This document shows positions 44,899-52,817 of a DNA stretch of 64,000 bases, one piece after another. The DNA lies in the NCBI GenBank assembly GCA_040905865.1, contig JBBDQU010000045.1, positions 46,285 through 110,284 on the forward strand. Direction: 5' to 3'. Each line of letters starts with the position of its first letter. The first letter of the stretch is position 1. The notes beneath the pieces are model-generated. The model did no database searches. It saw nothing but the letters and a program-made list of their open reading frames with translations, and was not told the origin of the DNA. Origin of the DNA: Alphaproteobacteria bacterium. GTDB lineage: Bacteria > Pseudomonadota > Alphaproteobacteria > UBA8366 > GCA-2717185. The position numbers and the translations under genes were made by a program.

Positions 44899-45237
44899 AT
44901 GCTGACCGACACGCAAATCGAAGAATACAGGGCGCTGCTCGTTGAACGGCGGGCGGCATTGCAGGGTCTGTCCGCCGCCAGCAGCGCGTCGCGCCAGCCG
45001 GTCGAACTGGACCAGAGCCGGGTCGGCCGTCTGTCGCGCATGGATGCCATGCAGGACCAGGCCATGGCGCTGGAAACCGCCCGGCGGCGCGCACTGGAAC
45101 TGCAGCGGATCGAATCGGCGCTGAAACGGCTCGAATCCGGCGAATATGGCGACTGCCTGACCTGTGGCGAGGAAATCGCCGAAAAACGTCTGCGTTTTGA
45201 CCCTTCCACGCCGGTCTGTGTCGGCTGCGCAGGATAG
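44899..45237 (+). CDS. TraR/DksA family zinc-finger protein
   Basis: 112 residues, mostly coiled coil, with a C-terminal four-Cys zinc finger C86-x2-C89 ... C107-x2-C110 as in DksA/TraR. It is shorter than DksA (about 150), closer to short DksA-like regulators that act in the RNA polymerase secondary channel. The coiled-coil tip has D49 and D53 (MDAMQDQAM), near but not identical to the DxxDxA of DksA. Single gene with repeat copy 2 upstream. Confidence 0.9.
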   Translation: MLTDTQIEEYRALLVERRAALQGLSAASSASRQPVELDQSRVGRLSRMDAMQDQAMALETARRRALELQRIESALKRLESGEYGDCLTCGEEIAEKRLRFDPSTPVCVGCAG

Positions 45238-45299
45238 TCAGGCGAAAACAGGCCGGGTAATCAGCCGCCGCGCGGTTTCCGTTCACCCGGTCACGCGTA

Positions 45300-45313
45300 T
45301 TGATCCAGATCAT
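45300..45313. promoter_or_regulatory. FNR/Anr-box-like sequence between convergent genes
   Basis: TTGATCCAGATCAT matches the FNR/FixK consensus TTGAT-N4-ATCAA at nine of ten fixed bases. It lies in the 138-bp gap between the convergent DksA-like and YchJ genes, so it has no obvious target among the annotated genes. It could be chance or drive a small RNA. Confidence 0.3.
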
Positions 45314-45375
45314 GGGCGGCCATTCGACACTGTGATGTTCTTCCGGCCCGCCCCGGATTGAAGCCGGCCGGCCTG

Positions 45376-45864
45376 TCAGGCCCCGCAGCACTTCTTGTAT
45401 TTTTTTCCCGAACCGCAGGGGCAGGGGGCATTGCGGCCGATTTTCTCCACGCGCCGGGTTTCCGGCTTCGGATTCATGATGCAGTCGTCGAAAACCCAGC
45501 GCCCGTTTTCGCGGATAAATGTGGAAAGCTCGTGGTGGATCCCCGTGCCGCTCTTGTCGCGGCAGCGGGCGATGAATTCGACCGTACCGGTATCGTCATT
45601 TTCGCCGCCGCCTGTCGTTGCGCGAACGTCCAGGTTCAGCCATTTGACCTGTCCGAATGCAGCCTCGAATTCGGCAACGTCGAAATCGGCGCGCTGCTTC
45701 GCAGAAAGTGTCTCCGCCAGATACCGGCCCTTGCCGAGGACATGCGCGCTGTAGCGCGACCGCATCAGGGATTCCGCCGTTGGCGCCGTCATGGTCTCGA
45801 AATACCGGCCACAGCAGGCGTCGAGCAGCTCTCCGGAGCCGCAGGGGCAATTATTCGTGGAAAT
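45376..45864 (-). CDS. YchJ family protein, apparent non-AUG start
   Basis: YchJ/SEC-C protein. The body (from [18 protein letters not shown]) and the C-terminal zinc motif [15 protein letters not shown] match E. coli YchJ. In that family a second motif, CPCGS..CC, precedes the body. Here it is encoded in frame upstream of the first AUG (at 45792) as [16 protein letters not shown]. No AUG, GUG or UUG lies between it and the preceding stop; the candidates are ATT at 45864 or ATC at 45867, with AGGAG 9 or 6 nt before. From 45864 the length is 162, close to E. coli YchJ. Function: SEC-C proteins bind Zn; exact role unknown. Confidence 0.8.
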   Translation of the reverse strand: MSTNNCPCGSGELLDACCGRYFETMTAPTAESLMRSRYSAHVLGKGRYLAETLSAKQRADFDVAEFEAAFGQVKWLNLDVRATTGGGENDDTGTVEFIARCRDKSGTGIHHELSTFIRENGRWVFDDCIMNPKPETRRVEKIGRNAPCPCGSGKKYKKCCGA

Positions 45865-46056
45865 GATACTGGTCTCCTGTTCGCGCCTTTCGGCGGCTTC
45901 TGTGCGTCATTGGCCAATCCGTGTCATCCCGCCGGGGATGTCTGACGATCCGCGAAATCAGGGCGATACATCGCACGGGTACAATAATCGTATTGTAATT
46001 CAGGCCGGTTGGCGTATCAATCCGCCGGTTTTCACACTGACCGGAAGGTTCCGCCC

Positions 46057-47031
46057 TTGCACGCCCATGACTTACGCGCCGACCGCCGGCTGGAATACGG
46101 CAACATGCTGAAAGCCCGCGGCGACCTTGGCGACGCCGTGTCGCTATACAGGGAAGCGCTGGCGCTGGCGCCGCAATGGGCCGAGGCGCATTTCGCGCTG
46201 GCGGAAGCGCTGGAGGCGCTGAGCCGCCATCAGGAGGCCTGCGCCCATTACACGAATTATCTGCGTTTCGCCGAAACCGATATTCTGGGCGCTGAAATCC
46301 GCCTCGCGCTGCTGGGCGGCGCGCCGGTGCCGGCGGTATTGCCGGAACCCTATGTCCGGACGCTGTTCGATCAGTATGCCGACCGGTTCGACGAGGCGCT
46401 GGTGACGGGGCTCGAATACCGCGCGCCGTTCCTGCTGCGCGATGCCGTGGACCGGGTGCGGCCGTCGCCGCCCGGCGGCGAGCGGGTGCTCGACCTGGGC
46501 TGCGGCACGGGGCTGGCGGGAGAAGCCTTCCGCCATCGTGCGGCCTGGCTGGCCGGCGTCGATCTGTCGCCGGGCATGATCGGCATGGCCGCCCGCAAGG
46601 CGGTTTACGACGATCTGCGGGAGGCAGAGGCAATCCACGCCCTGACCCGGCGGACCATGCGGTTCGATATCGTCGTCGCCGCCGACGTGCTGGTCTATAT
46701 GGGCGACCTCGCGCCGCTGTTCGGTGCGGTTCGTGCGGCGTTGCTGCCCGACGGGCTGTTCGCCTTTTCCGTGCAGCGGACCGATGCGGATAATTTCGTG
46801 CTGGGCCGCGAATGCCGTTATTCGCATCGCCCCGACTATATCCGGCAGGTGGCCCTGGCGGCCGGTTTGACCGTGCTGGCGCTGGACTCCGCGGTGTGCC
46901 GGATGGAGGCGGGTAATGCGGTGCCCGGTCTGATCGGGGTGCTGCAGCTTGCCGGCCTCGTACGCGACGATGGCGACGTCGATCCGGCGCCGGTCATTTC
47001 CGATGCCGCCGCCCGGCCGCGCGGGCACTGA
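46057..47031 (+). CDS. TPR-containing SAM-dependent methyltransferase
   Basis: 324 residues. The first 85 hold TPR-like helices (RLEYGNMLKARGDLGDAVSLYREALALAPQWAEAHFALAEAL), then a class I methyltransferase domain with motif I VLDLGCGTGLAG and motif II GVDLSPGMI, plus DIVVAADVLVYMGD. This layout occurs in proteobacterial methyltransferases of unknown target. I chose the TTG at 46057, with GGAAGG about 9 nt upstream; another TTG at 46009 would extend it without support. rlmJ starts 3 bp after its stop, so the two are co-transcribed. Confidence 0.85.
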   Translation: MHAHDLRADRRLEYGNMLKARGDLGDAVSLYREALALAPQWAEAHFALAEALEALSRHQEACAHYTNYLRFAETDILGAEIRLALLGGAPVPAVLPEPYVRTLFDQYADRFDEALVTGLEYRAPFLLRDAVDRVRPSPPGGERVLDLGCGTGLAGEAFRHRAAWLAGVDLSPGMIGMAARKAVYDDLREAEAIHALTRRTMRFDIVVAADVLVYMGDLAPLFGAVRAALLPDGLFAFSVQRTDADNFVLGRECRYSHRPDYIRQVALAAGLTVLALDSAVCRMEAGNAVPGLIGVLQLAGLVRDDGDVDPAPVISDAAARPRGH

Positions 47032-47034
47032 TCC

Positions 47035-47814
47035 GTGCTGTCCTACCAGCATGCCTATCACGCCGGGTCGCTGGCCGATGTGCACAAGCACGCCGCCCTT
47101 GCGGTGGTGCTGGCGCGGCTTTGTGAAAAGCCCAGGCCGCTCAGCTATCTGGAAACCCATGCCGGCCGGGGTCTCTATGACCTCACGGCTGGCGAAGCGG
47201 TGAAAACCGGCGAGGCGGCGCGGGGCATCCTGCGCCTGCTGGCGGACGGGCGAATCCCGGCGGAGCATCCCTACCGTCGCGCCCTGGAAACGGTGCGGGC
47301 GCGGTACGGCGCGAACTTCTATCCGGGATCGCCCCTGATCGCGCGGACACTGCTGCGGCCCGATGACCGGATCCATCTGATGGAACTGCATCCGCGGGAA
47401 CACGCCGCGCTGCGCCGCATGATGCATGGCAGGGACGTCCATATCCACCGCCGAGACGGCTATGAAGGCGTCCTCGCGATTTCGCCGCCGACCCCGCGCC
47501 GGGGACTGGTGCTCATCGATCCCAGTTTTGAAATCAAGACCGAATACGCGCAGGTCGCCGATTTCGTTGTTGCCCTGCACCGGAAATGGCCGCAGGCGGT
47601 CATCATGCTCTGGTACCCGCTGCTGAGCGCCGGGCTGCACGAAGCCATGGCGCGCAACCTCGGCGCCGCCGGGCTGCCCGACTTCCAGCGCCGCGAGGTT
47701 CGCTTCGACGGCGTCGGCGAACGGGTCGGCATGTTCGGCAGCGGGCTGATCGTGATCAATACGCCCTATGGCGTAACGCCCCTTATCGACGCGGATGAGG
47801 CGCTCGTCTACTGA
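47035..47814 (+). CDS. rlmJ: 23S rRNA (adenine(2030)-N(6))-methyltransferase RlmJ
   Basis: 259 residues from a GTG start. The N-terminal LSYQHAYHAGSLADVHKHAALA is typical of RlmJ, which methylates A2030 of 23S rRNA. SAM-binding YLETHAGRGLYDL and the catalytic LVLIDPSFEIK follow. The usual (D/N)PP(Y/F) of N6-adenine methyltransferases reads DPSF here, with Ser for the second Pro. Full length. It follows the TPR-methyltransferase by 3 bp and converges with DUF6481. Confidence 0.92.
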   Translation: MLSYQHAYHAGSLADVHKHAALAVVLARLCEKPRPLSYLETHAGRGLYDLTAGEAVKTGEAARGILRLLADGRIPAEHPYRRALETVRARYGANFYPGSPLIARTLLRPDDRIHLMELHPREHAALRRMMHGRDVHIHRRDGYEGVLAISPPTPRRGLVLIDPSFEIKTEYAQVADFVVALHRKWPQAVIMLWYPLLSAGLHEAMARNLGAAGLPDFQRREVRFDGVGERVGMFGSGLIVINTPYGVTPLIDADEALVY

Positions 47815-47840
47815 GGCGAAACGCGCCGGCGACCGGCTTT

Positions 47841-48251
47841 CTATCGCTGGCGCGACTTGCGCGCGGCATATCTGGCGTCACGGGCCGCTTTCTGCTTCGC
47901 CGCCAGTTCGATCTCCTGGCGTTCGCGCTCGGCGATTTCGGCTTCGATCGCGTCCTGCTCGGCTTTCAGCGCCGCGACCCGCGCCGCTTCCTCGGCGGCC
48001 AGCGCCTCGGCTTTGGCCGTCTTTTCCGCCAGCTTGGCCGCGTTGCGCTCGGCGATGCGGGCCTTGCGTTCCGTGTCGCGGTTTCGCTGCTCAGCCGCCC
48101 GCGAAATGTTCAGCGCCCGCCGCTCCGCCTGCTTTTTGGCGTATTCCGGGTCGTTCGCGGGATTCTTTGCCTTCGCCTTCCTGATCAGCGCCTGCTTGGC
48201 CTTCGCGGCCGTCGTCTGCCTGTCGGCGAAATCAGGCTCAAAATTCTTCAT
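47841..48251 (-). CDS. DUF6481 family protein
   Basis: 136 residues, very rich in Lys, Arg, Ala and Glu, forming one long predicted coiled-coil helix from about residue 15 to the end; starts MKNFEPDFADRQTTAAKAKQALI. This is the DUF6481 family of alphaproteobacteria, of unknown function, which I recall as often found beside cold-shock genes; none is adjacent here. Charge pattern suggests nucleic-acid or ribosome association, but that is only inference. Confidence 0.85.
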   Translation of the reverse strand: MKNFEPDFADRQTTAAKAKQALIRKAKAKNPANDPEYAKKQAERRALNISRAAEQRNRDTERKARIAERNAAKLAEKTAKAEALAAEEAARVAALKAEQDAIEAEIAERERQEIELAAKQKAARDARYAARKSRQR

Positions 48252-48457
48252 CTCACACTACCTTTGAAACTCATTCTGACAATACCGGGCGCCCGACGGA
48301 CTGCGATCCGACGGTCCCGGCAGGGGCCATTTATGCCACATGGCGGCGAGAACTCCAGCAGAGAACACCGGATTTTTTCAATTTTACACCGGCGTACCGG
48401 ACCGGCTGGAGTCCAGAAAGCGGACTCAAGGCCGGTGTCGCACCCGACGGGGGGCGA

Positions 48458-48772
48458 TCAGGTCGGCGACATGACGTGAATGATACGGCTTTCGATCAGG
48501 TCCTTGGTCTTCGCGCCATAGGCCTTCATATGCGGCGAGGCGGCATGGGCCTTCAAATGATCCAGGCTGGCCCATTTTTCGATGACGACAAAGGTGTCGG
48601 GGCCAAAGGGGGTCTGGAAACTGCCGACGCCTTCCGCATCGACGGTTGCGCCGTATTCGATACAGCCGTCCTCGGCATGCACGGCGGGTACATTGGCCCT
48701 GAAAGCGGTGAGGATTTCCTCGCGCTTGCCCGGCTTCGCCGTAATAACGGCCAGAACGTGGACTGCTGACAT
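48458..48772 (-). CDS. Antibiotic biosynthesis monooxygenase (ABM) domain protein
   Basis: 104-residue ferredoxin-like alpha/beta-barrel protein of the YgiN type (putative quinol monooxygenase): HVLAVITAKPGKREEILTAFR, EDGCIEYGATVD, FVVIEKWASLDHLKAH. GGGAGA supports the ATG at 48772. It is 114 bp downstream of the UxaA-family gene in the same direction, so co-transcription is possible. Physiological substrate unknown. Confidence 0.88.
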   Translation of the reverse strand: MSAVHVLAVITAKPGKREEILTAFRANVPAVHAEDGCIEYGATVDAEGVGSFQTPFGPDTFVVIEKWASLDHLKAHAASPHMKAYGAKTKDLIESRIIHVMSPT

Positions 48773-48886
48773 GATAAATCTCCCTGTCCCTGTGTTGCGT
48801 GTTGGAGGGCAGGGTACTGTGGCGGCGGCGGCGCTGCAATAACCCGGCAGAAATTCCGCCGTGTTTGCCGTATCCGCCTCGCTGAC

Positions 48887-50434
48887 CTAGCCGACGATAC
48901 CGATCTGCCAGGGCACGAATTCGTGGCGGCCGAGGTCCAGGACCTCGCTCTTGGTCTGGCCGCCAGAGGCGATATGGAGGAAATACTCGAAGATGCGCTG
49001 GCCGACCTCCTCCAGCGTCGCGTCGCCTTCCAGGATGTCGCCGCAATTGATGTCCATGTCCTCTTCCATATGCAGGTACATCGGCGTGTTGGTGGCCAGC
49101 TTGATCGACGGGGCCGGCTTGGCGCCGAAGCACGATCCGCGCCCGGTCGTGAAGGCAATGAGATTCGCGCCGCCGGCGATCTGTCCCGTGGCGGAAACCG
49201 GGTCGAAGCCCGGCGAATCCATGAAGACGAAACCTTTCGTCGTGACCGGTTCGGCGTAGTGATAGACCGCCATCATCGGGCCGGTGCCGCCCTTCATCGA
49301 CGACCCCAGCGATTTTTCCAGGATATTGGCGAGCCCGCCGGTCTGGTTGCCCGGGCTGACCACGCCGTTGATCTGCACGTCGCGGCCCGGCGAATACACG
49401 TCCTTCCACCAGCGGATGCGCTCGATCAGTTTCATGCCGATCTCGGGCGTCGCGGCGCGCGCTGTCAGGGTGTGTTCGACCCCGTAGATTTCCGGCGTTT
49501 CGGACAGGATCCCCGTGCCGCCATGCCGGGTCAGGATATCGATGGCGTTGCCCAGCGCGGGATTGGCCGTGATGGACGAGAACGCATCCGAACCGCCGCA
49601 TTGCAGCCCGACCGTGATATGGCTGGCCGGCACGGTTTCCCTGGTGCATTTATTGGCCTCGACCAGCATCTCCCTGACGGTTTCGATGCCGCGCTCGATG
49701 GATTTGCGCGTGCCGCCGGCCTCCTGCATCACCATGGTGCGCAGGCGCGGACCTTCGGTCAGCTTCCGGGCGCTGAACAGCCCGCCGACCTGGCAGCGCT
49801 CGCAGCCCAGCCCGACCACCAGCGCCGAATGGACATTGGGATGCTGGATGTAGCCCGCCAGCGTGCGCTGCAGCAGGTCCATCGGCTCGCCGGTCATTTC
49901 CATGCCGCAGCCCAGCGCATGGCTGAACGCCGCGACGCCGTCGACATTGGGGAATTCCGACAGCCGTTCCTTCGTGAAATAGGCGGCGATTTCATGCACG
50001 ACCGTGGCGGAGCAGTTGACGGTCGAAACGACGGCGATGAAGTTGCGCGTGCCGGCGCGGCCATCGGCGCGCATATAGCCCTGGAAGGTGGCGCGTTCGC
50101 TTTCGGGCAGCAACTCCAGCGGCCTGAAATCGCGCGAGTAGGCGTAGTCGCGGTCGAATTCCTGGAAGGCGATGTTATGGTTGTGGACCATGGTCCCGGC
50201 CGGGATATCCTCCGACGCGAAGCCGATGGTCGTGTTGTATTTCAGGACCGCTTCGCCCTTCGCAATATCGTGGACCGCAACCTTGTAACCGGCCGGCACC
50301 CTGTTCCGGGTGACGATGTTATAGCCTTCGAGCGACACGCCCTCCTCTATCGGCAGCCGCGCGACGACGACGTTGTCGCTGCCGTTCAGCCGGATGACCG
50401 GCCCGTTCACTTTCTTGCTTTTCAGGTCGAGCAT
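48887..50434 (-). CDS. UxaA/altronate dehydratase family protein
   Basis: 515 residues: N-terminal SAF domain (about 10-90) followed by the UxaA/GarD-type C-terminal domain, together as in altronate or galactarate dehydratases. Conserved segments are GYMRADGRAGTRNFIAVVSTVNCSATV, FSHALGCGMEMTGE, VGLGCERCQ and GLQCGGSDAFSSITANPALG. These enzymes dehydrate uronate-derived sugar acids with Fe/Mn. Start supported by GGGAGGAAAC. It is upstream of the ABM gene. Confidence 0.93.
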   Translation of the reverse strand: MLDLKSKKVNGPVIRLNGSDNVVVARLPIEEGVSLEGYNIVTRNRVPAGYKVAVHDIAKGEAVLKYNTTIGFASEDIPAGTMVHNHNIAFQEFDRDYAYSRDFRPLELLPESERATFQGYMRADGRAGTRNFIAVVSTVNCSATVVHEIAAYFTKERLSEFPNVDGVAAFSHALGCGMEMTGEPMDLLQRTLAGYIQHPNVHSALVVGLGCERCQVGGLFSARKLTEGPRLRTMVMQEAGGTRKSIERGIETVREMLVEANKCTRETVPASHITVGLQCGGSDAFSSITANPALGNAIDILTRHGGTGILSETPEIYGVEHTLTARAATPEIGMKLIERIRWWKDVYSPGRDVQINGVVSPGNQTGGLANILEKSLGSSMKGGTGPMMAVYHYAEPVTTKGFVFMDSPGFDPVSATGQIAGGANLIAFTTGRGSCFGAKPAPSIKLATNTPMYLHMEEDMDINCGDILEGDATLEEVGQRIFEYFLHIASGGQTKSEVLDLGRHEFVPWQIGIVG

Positions 50435-50500
50435 CGTGTTTCCTCCCTCGCATCAGCCATGTTGCCGCGATGTTTTACCACGCGTCGCCTGCGATACGGC

Positions 50501-51871
50501 TCAATTCTTTTCACGCGTGGCGGTGAATTCCATCGGGGCATTGCCCAACGTGTCCTGCAGGAAGAAGGCGATGCCGCCGGCGGAAACCTCCCCCGTGAAG
50601 GTGCGGCGGTGGTCCTGCGTCTCGGAGCCCATCAGCACCTGGAAGGCCTCCTGAAACGTGATCGTTGCGCCTTCCGTCCGGCCATCGACGATGCTGCGTT
50701 TCGTGGCGGGGTATTTGCGGGGGCTGTCTTCGGTGGAGGCGCGCGTCAGGCTGCCCAGCAGCTGTTTGCCGACAACCCGGAAATCGAAATGCAGGCGGTA
50801 TATGTCATTTTTGTCGAAGGGACTGGTGATCGCCTCGGAAACCCATTTTCCGGCCAGTTCCGTCGGGCTGTCGCCGCGGTTCTGCCGCAGCGCCGCCAGC
50901 CGGGTGCGCGCCAACGGCGCGAAGGCGCCGTCCGGGAACTGCTGCAGATAGGCCTCGTAGTCACCGGTCCTGTCGCTGCCCTGGATCGCCTGCCAGAAGG
51001 CCAGTTCCATATTCGGCGCGACCGGCGCCGCGGCGTCCGGCGCTTCTTTTGCCGGTGCGGCTTCGGGTGCGGGGCGCAGCGCGACCGGGACAAACAGGAA
51101 CTCGCCGCCTTCATGACCGGCCTGCCTGATATCGGAATATTGCGGGGTCTGGTTGGCATTCACCACCACGGGCCGGCTGATTTGCCGGAACAGGGCGGTG
51201 CCTTCCATGATGTCGCCGTTTTCTTCCAGCGCGGTGAGGAAGGCATTGGCGAAGACCGAATGACCGCCGCGCCCGGAATCCGCCACGGGTTCCAGCCCGC
51301 CGGATACGATGGCGGTGCGGGACCGTTTATCCGCCATGCGCCGCAACCACGCATCGCGTGCCTGCCCGGTCGGCAGTTGCGTGCTGGCGTCCCGAACCAG
51401 CGTGCCGGAATAGCAGCTGTCGGCCACCACCATCACATGGTTCGCGGTCATGGCGTTCAGCCGGCGGGTCAGGTCGCTGTTGGATATCCAGTTCAGGTCG
51501 TCATCGGTATCGGCATCGACGGGCTGCCAGAATCCTGTGTTCGTCTGACGGTCCAGCGAGCCGTGCCCGGCGTAGTAGATCAGGAGGTTGTCCTCTTCGG
51601 TCAGTTCGGCGCGGTACTGGTTCAGGGCGCGCAGGATATCGGTGCGGGTCGCGTTGCGCAGCGTCCGGACAGCAAAGCCATAGCGTTTCGTCAGCAGCTC
51701 CGCGACGGCTTCCGCATCCGCGACGGCTGTTTCCAGCTTTGGCAGTTTCAGATAATCGTTGTTGCCGATGACCAGCGCGTGATAGCGGCCGGTTTCGAGC
51801 GTCGCCGCCGAAAGAGGCAGCGCAAAAAAGACCAGCAGCAGTCCCAGCAACCGGGCGCTGGCGGATCGCAT
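50501..51871 (-). CDS. Caspase-like (peptidase C14) protein, secreted
   Basis: 456 residues. A Sec signal (LLGLLLVFFALPLSAA) leads to a caspase p20-like domain: YHALVIGNNDYLKLPKLETAVADAEAV, catalytic H103 (YYAGHG) and C153 (ADSCYSGT). A linker and a C-terminal region (about 310-456) follow, with beta-rich sequence. Bacterial metacaspase-like peptidases cut after Arg/Lys; target unknown. I take the ATG at 51871 (GGAG upstream); an ATG at 51883 is an alternative. The glycine-zipper gene precedes it by 30 bp on the same strand. Confidence 0.88.
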   Translation of the reverse strand: MRSASARLLGLLLVFFALPLSAATLETGRYHALVIGNNDYLKLPKLETAVADAEAVAELLTKRYGFAVRTLRNATRTDILRALNQYRAELTEEDNLLIYYAGHGSLDRQTNTGFWQPVDADTDDDLNWISNSDLTRRLNAMTANHVMVVADSCYSGTLVRDASTQLPTGQARDAWLRRMADKRSRTAIVSGGLEPVADSGRGGHSVFANAFLTALEENGDIMEGTALFRQISRPVVVNANQTPQYSDIRQAGHEGGEFLFVPVALRPAPEAAPAKEAPDAAAPVAPNMELAFWQAIQGSDRTGDYEAYLQQFPDGAFAPLARTRLAALRQNRGDSPTELAGKWVSEAITSPFDKNDIYRLHFDFRVVGKQLLGSLTRASTEDSPRKYPATKRSIVDGRTEGATITFQEAFQVLMGSETQDHRRTFTGEVSAGGIAFFLQDTLGNAPMEFTATREKN

Positions 51872-51901
51872 GGCCTGCTCCATTCCCCTGTTGCCGATTG
51901 T

Positions 51902-52585
51902 TCAGGTCTTCTTCCAGCTGCCATCTGGTTCGCGGCACGCCGTACCGAAGGCGTCCTCGACCTTGCCGCCGATGACGATCTGGGTCTGGTATTCCCGGCA
52001 ATAGGCGCCGGACGGCGTCTGGTAGGTGCGCGTGGGCGTTACCTGGTACTGGGTACCACGGTCGGGATCGCGCCACGCGATGGTGCTGTCATTGGGCGCG
52101 CGCTCCAGAACCTGCCCGATGCAGTTCTGGTCGGTCTGATCCATCGCCTGGCCCAGGCTGCCGCCGATCAGGGCGCCGATGATCGCGCCGCCGACTGTCG
52201 TGAAGATGCGGCCGTCGCCCTTGCCGAATTGCGACCCGGCGGCCGCGCCGGCGGCGCCGCCCAGAAGCGCGCCGATCACGTCGCGATTGCACGTGCCGAA
52301 GCCGTTATTCCCGATCTGGATCAGTGAAGCCGGTTCGACCTCGTAATACCGGGCGCCGCGCTTGTATTTCAGTTTTTCCTTGCCGCGATAGCCCCAGGCC
52401 GGGGCCCAGTGCGGCGGTCCGCCATGAGCCTTGGCATAACCACGGCCGCCGTCCTTGTCCCGGTGCTTGGAGTGGCCTGGCGGGTTGTGGTTCTTGTTAT
52501 CGGCAAAACCCGGTGTTACCGCTGACAGGGCGAATGCGGCCAGCACAACGCCGGCAAGCAATGTTTTCAGGGTGGCGCGATTCAT
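51902..52585 (-). CDS. Glycine-zipper 2TM surface-antigen-like protein
   Basis: 227 residues. Signal peptide (LLAGVVLAAFALSAVTPGFA), then a His/Gly/Lys-rich stretch (NHNPPGHSKHRDKDGGRGY), RcnB-like YEVEPASLIQIG, and a glycine-zipper (GALLGGAAGAAAGSQFG ... GAIIGALIGGSLGQAMD) of the 17-kDa surface antigen type, then a beta-rich C-terminal domain. Probably outer-membrane or periplasmic. Start ATG at 52585 with GGAGA. The caspase-like gene follows 30 bp downstream in one operon. Confidence 0.85.
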   Translation of the reverse strand: MNRATLKTLLAGVVLAAFALSAVTPGFADNKNHNPPGHSKHRDKDGGRGYAKAHGGPPHWAPAWGYRGKEKLKYKRGARYYEVEPASLIQIGNNGFGTCNRDVIGALLGGAAGAAAGSQFGKGDGRIFTTVGGAIIGALIGGSLGQAMDQTDQNCIGQVLERAPNDSTIAWRDPDRGTQYQVTPTRTYQTPSGAYCREYQTQIVIGGKVEDAFGTACREPDGSWKKT

Positions 52586-52817
52586 CTGTGGTCTCCATTC
52601 GTCCGTGTTGGCGATTTTATCGTTGTCCTGCAACTGTCCCCGGCCTGACAATAGCGGATTGGCGGCATCCTCGCCACAGGCGGCGCAGTTCCTTCGGTCC
52701 GGCTTCGCAATGGCGGAAATGCGCGGGGCCGCCGCCGCCGGATTGACGAATCCGCCGTGACGTGCTGCCGTAATGCGAATTCCGGATCGTCTTCGCCTTC
52801 GAGAATGAGAGGTACAT

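Noticed and set aside
48923..52327. A 1134-residue open frame on the plus strand
   Set aside because: It runs antisense through the UxaA-family and caspase-like genes. Its translation is low-complexity and Arg/Gly/Gln-rich, typical of a GC-rich shadow frame.
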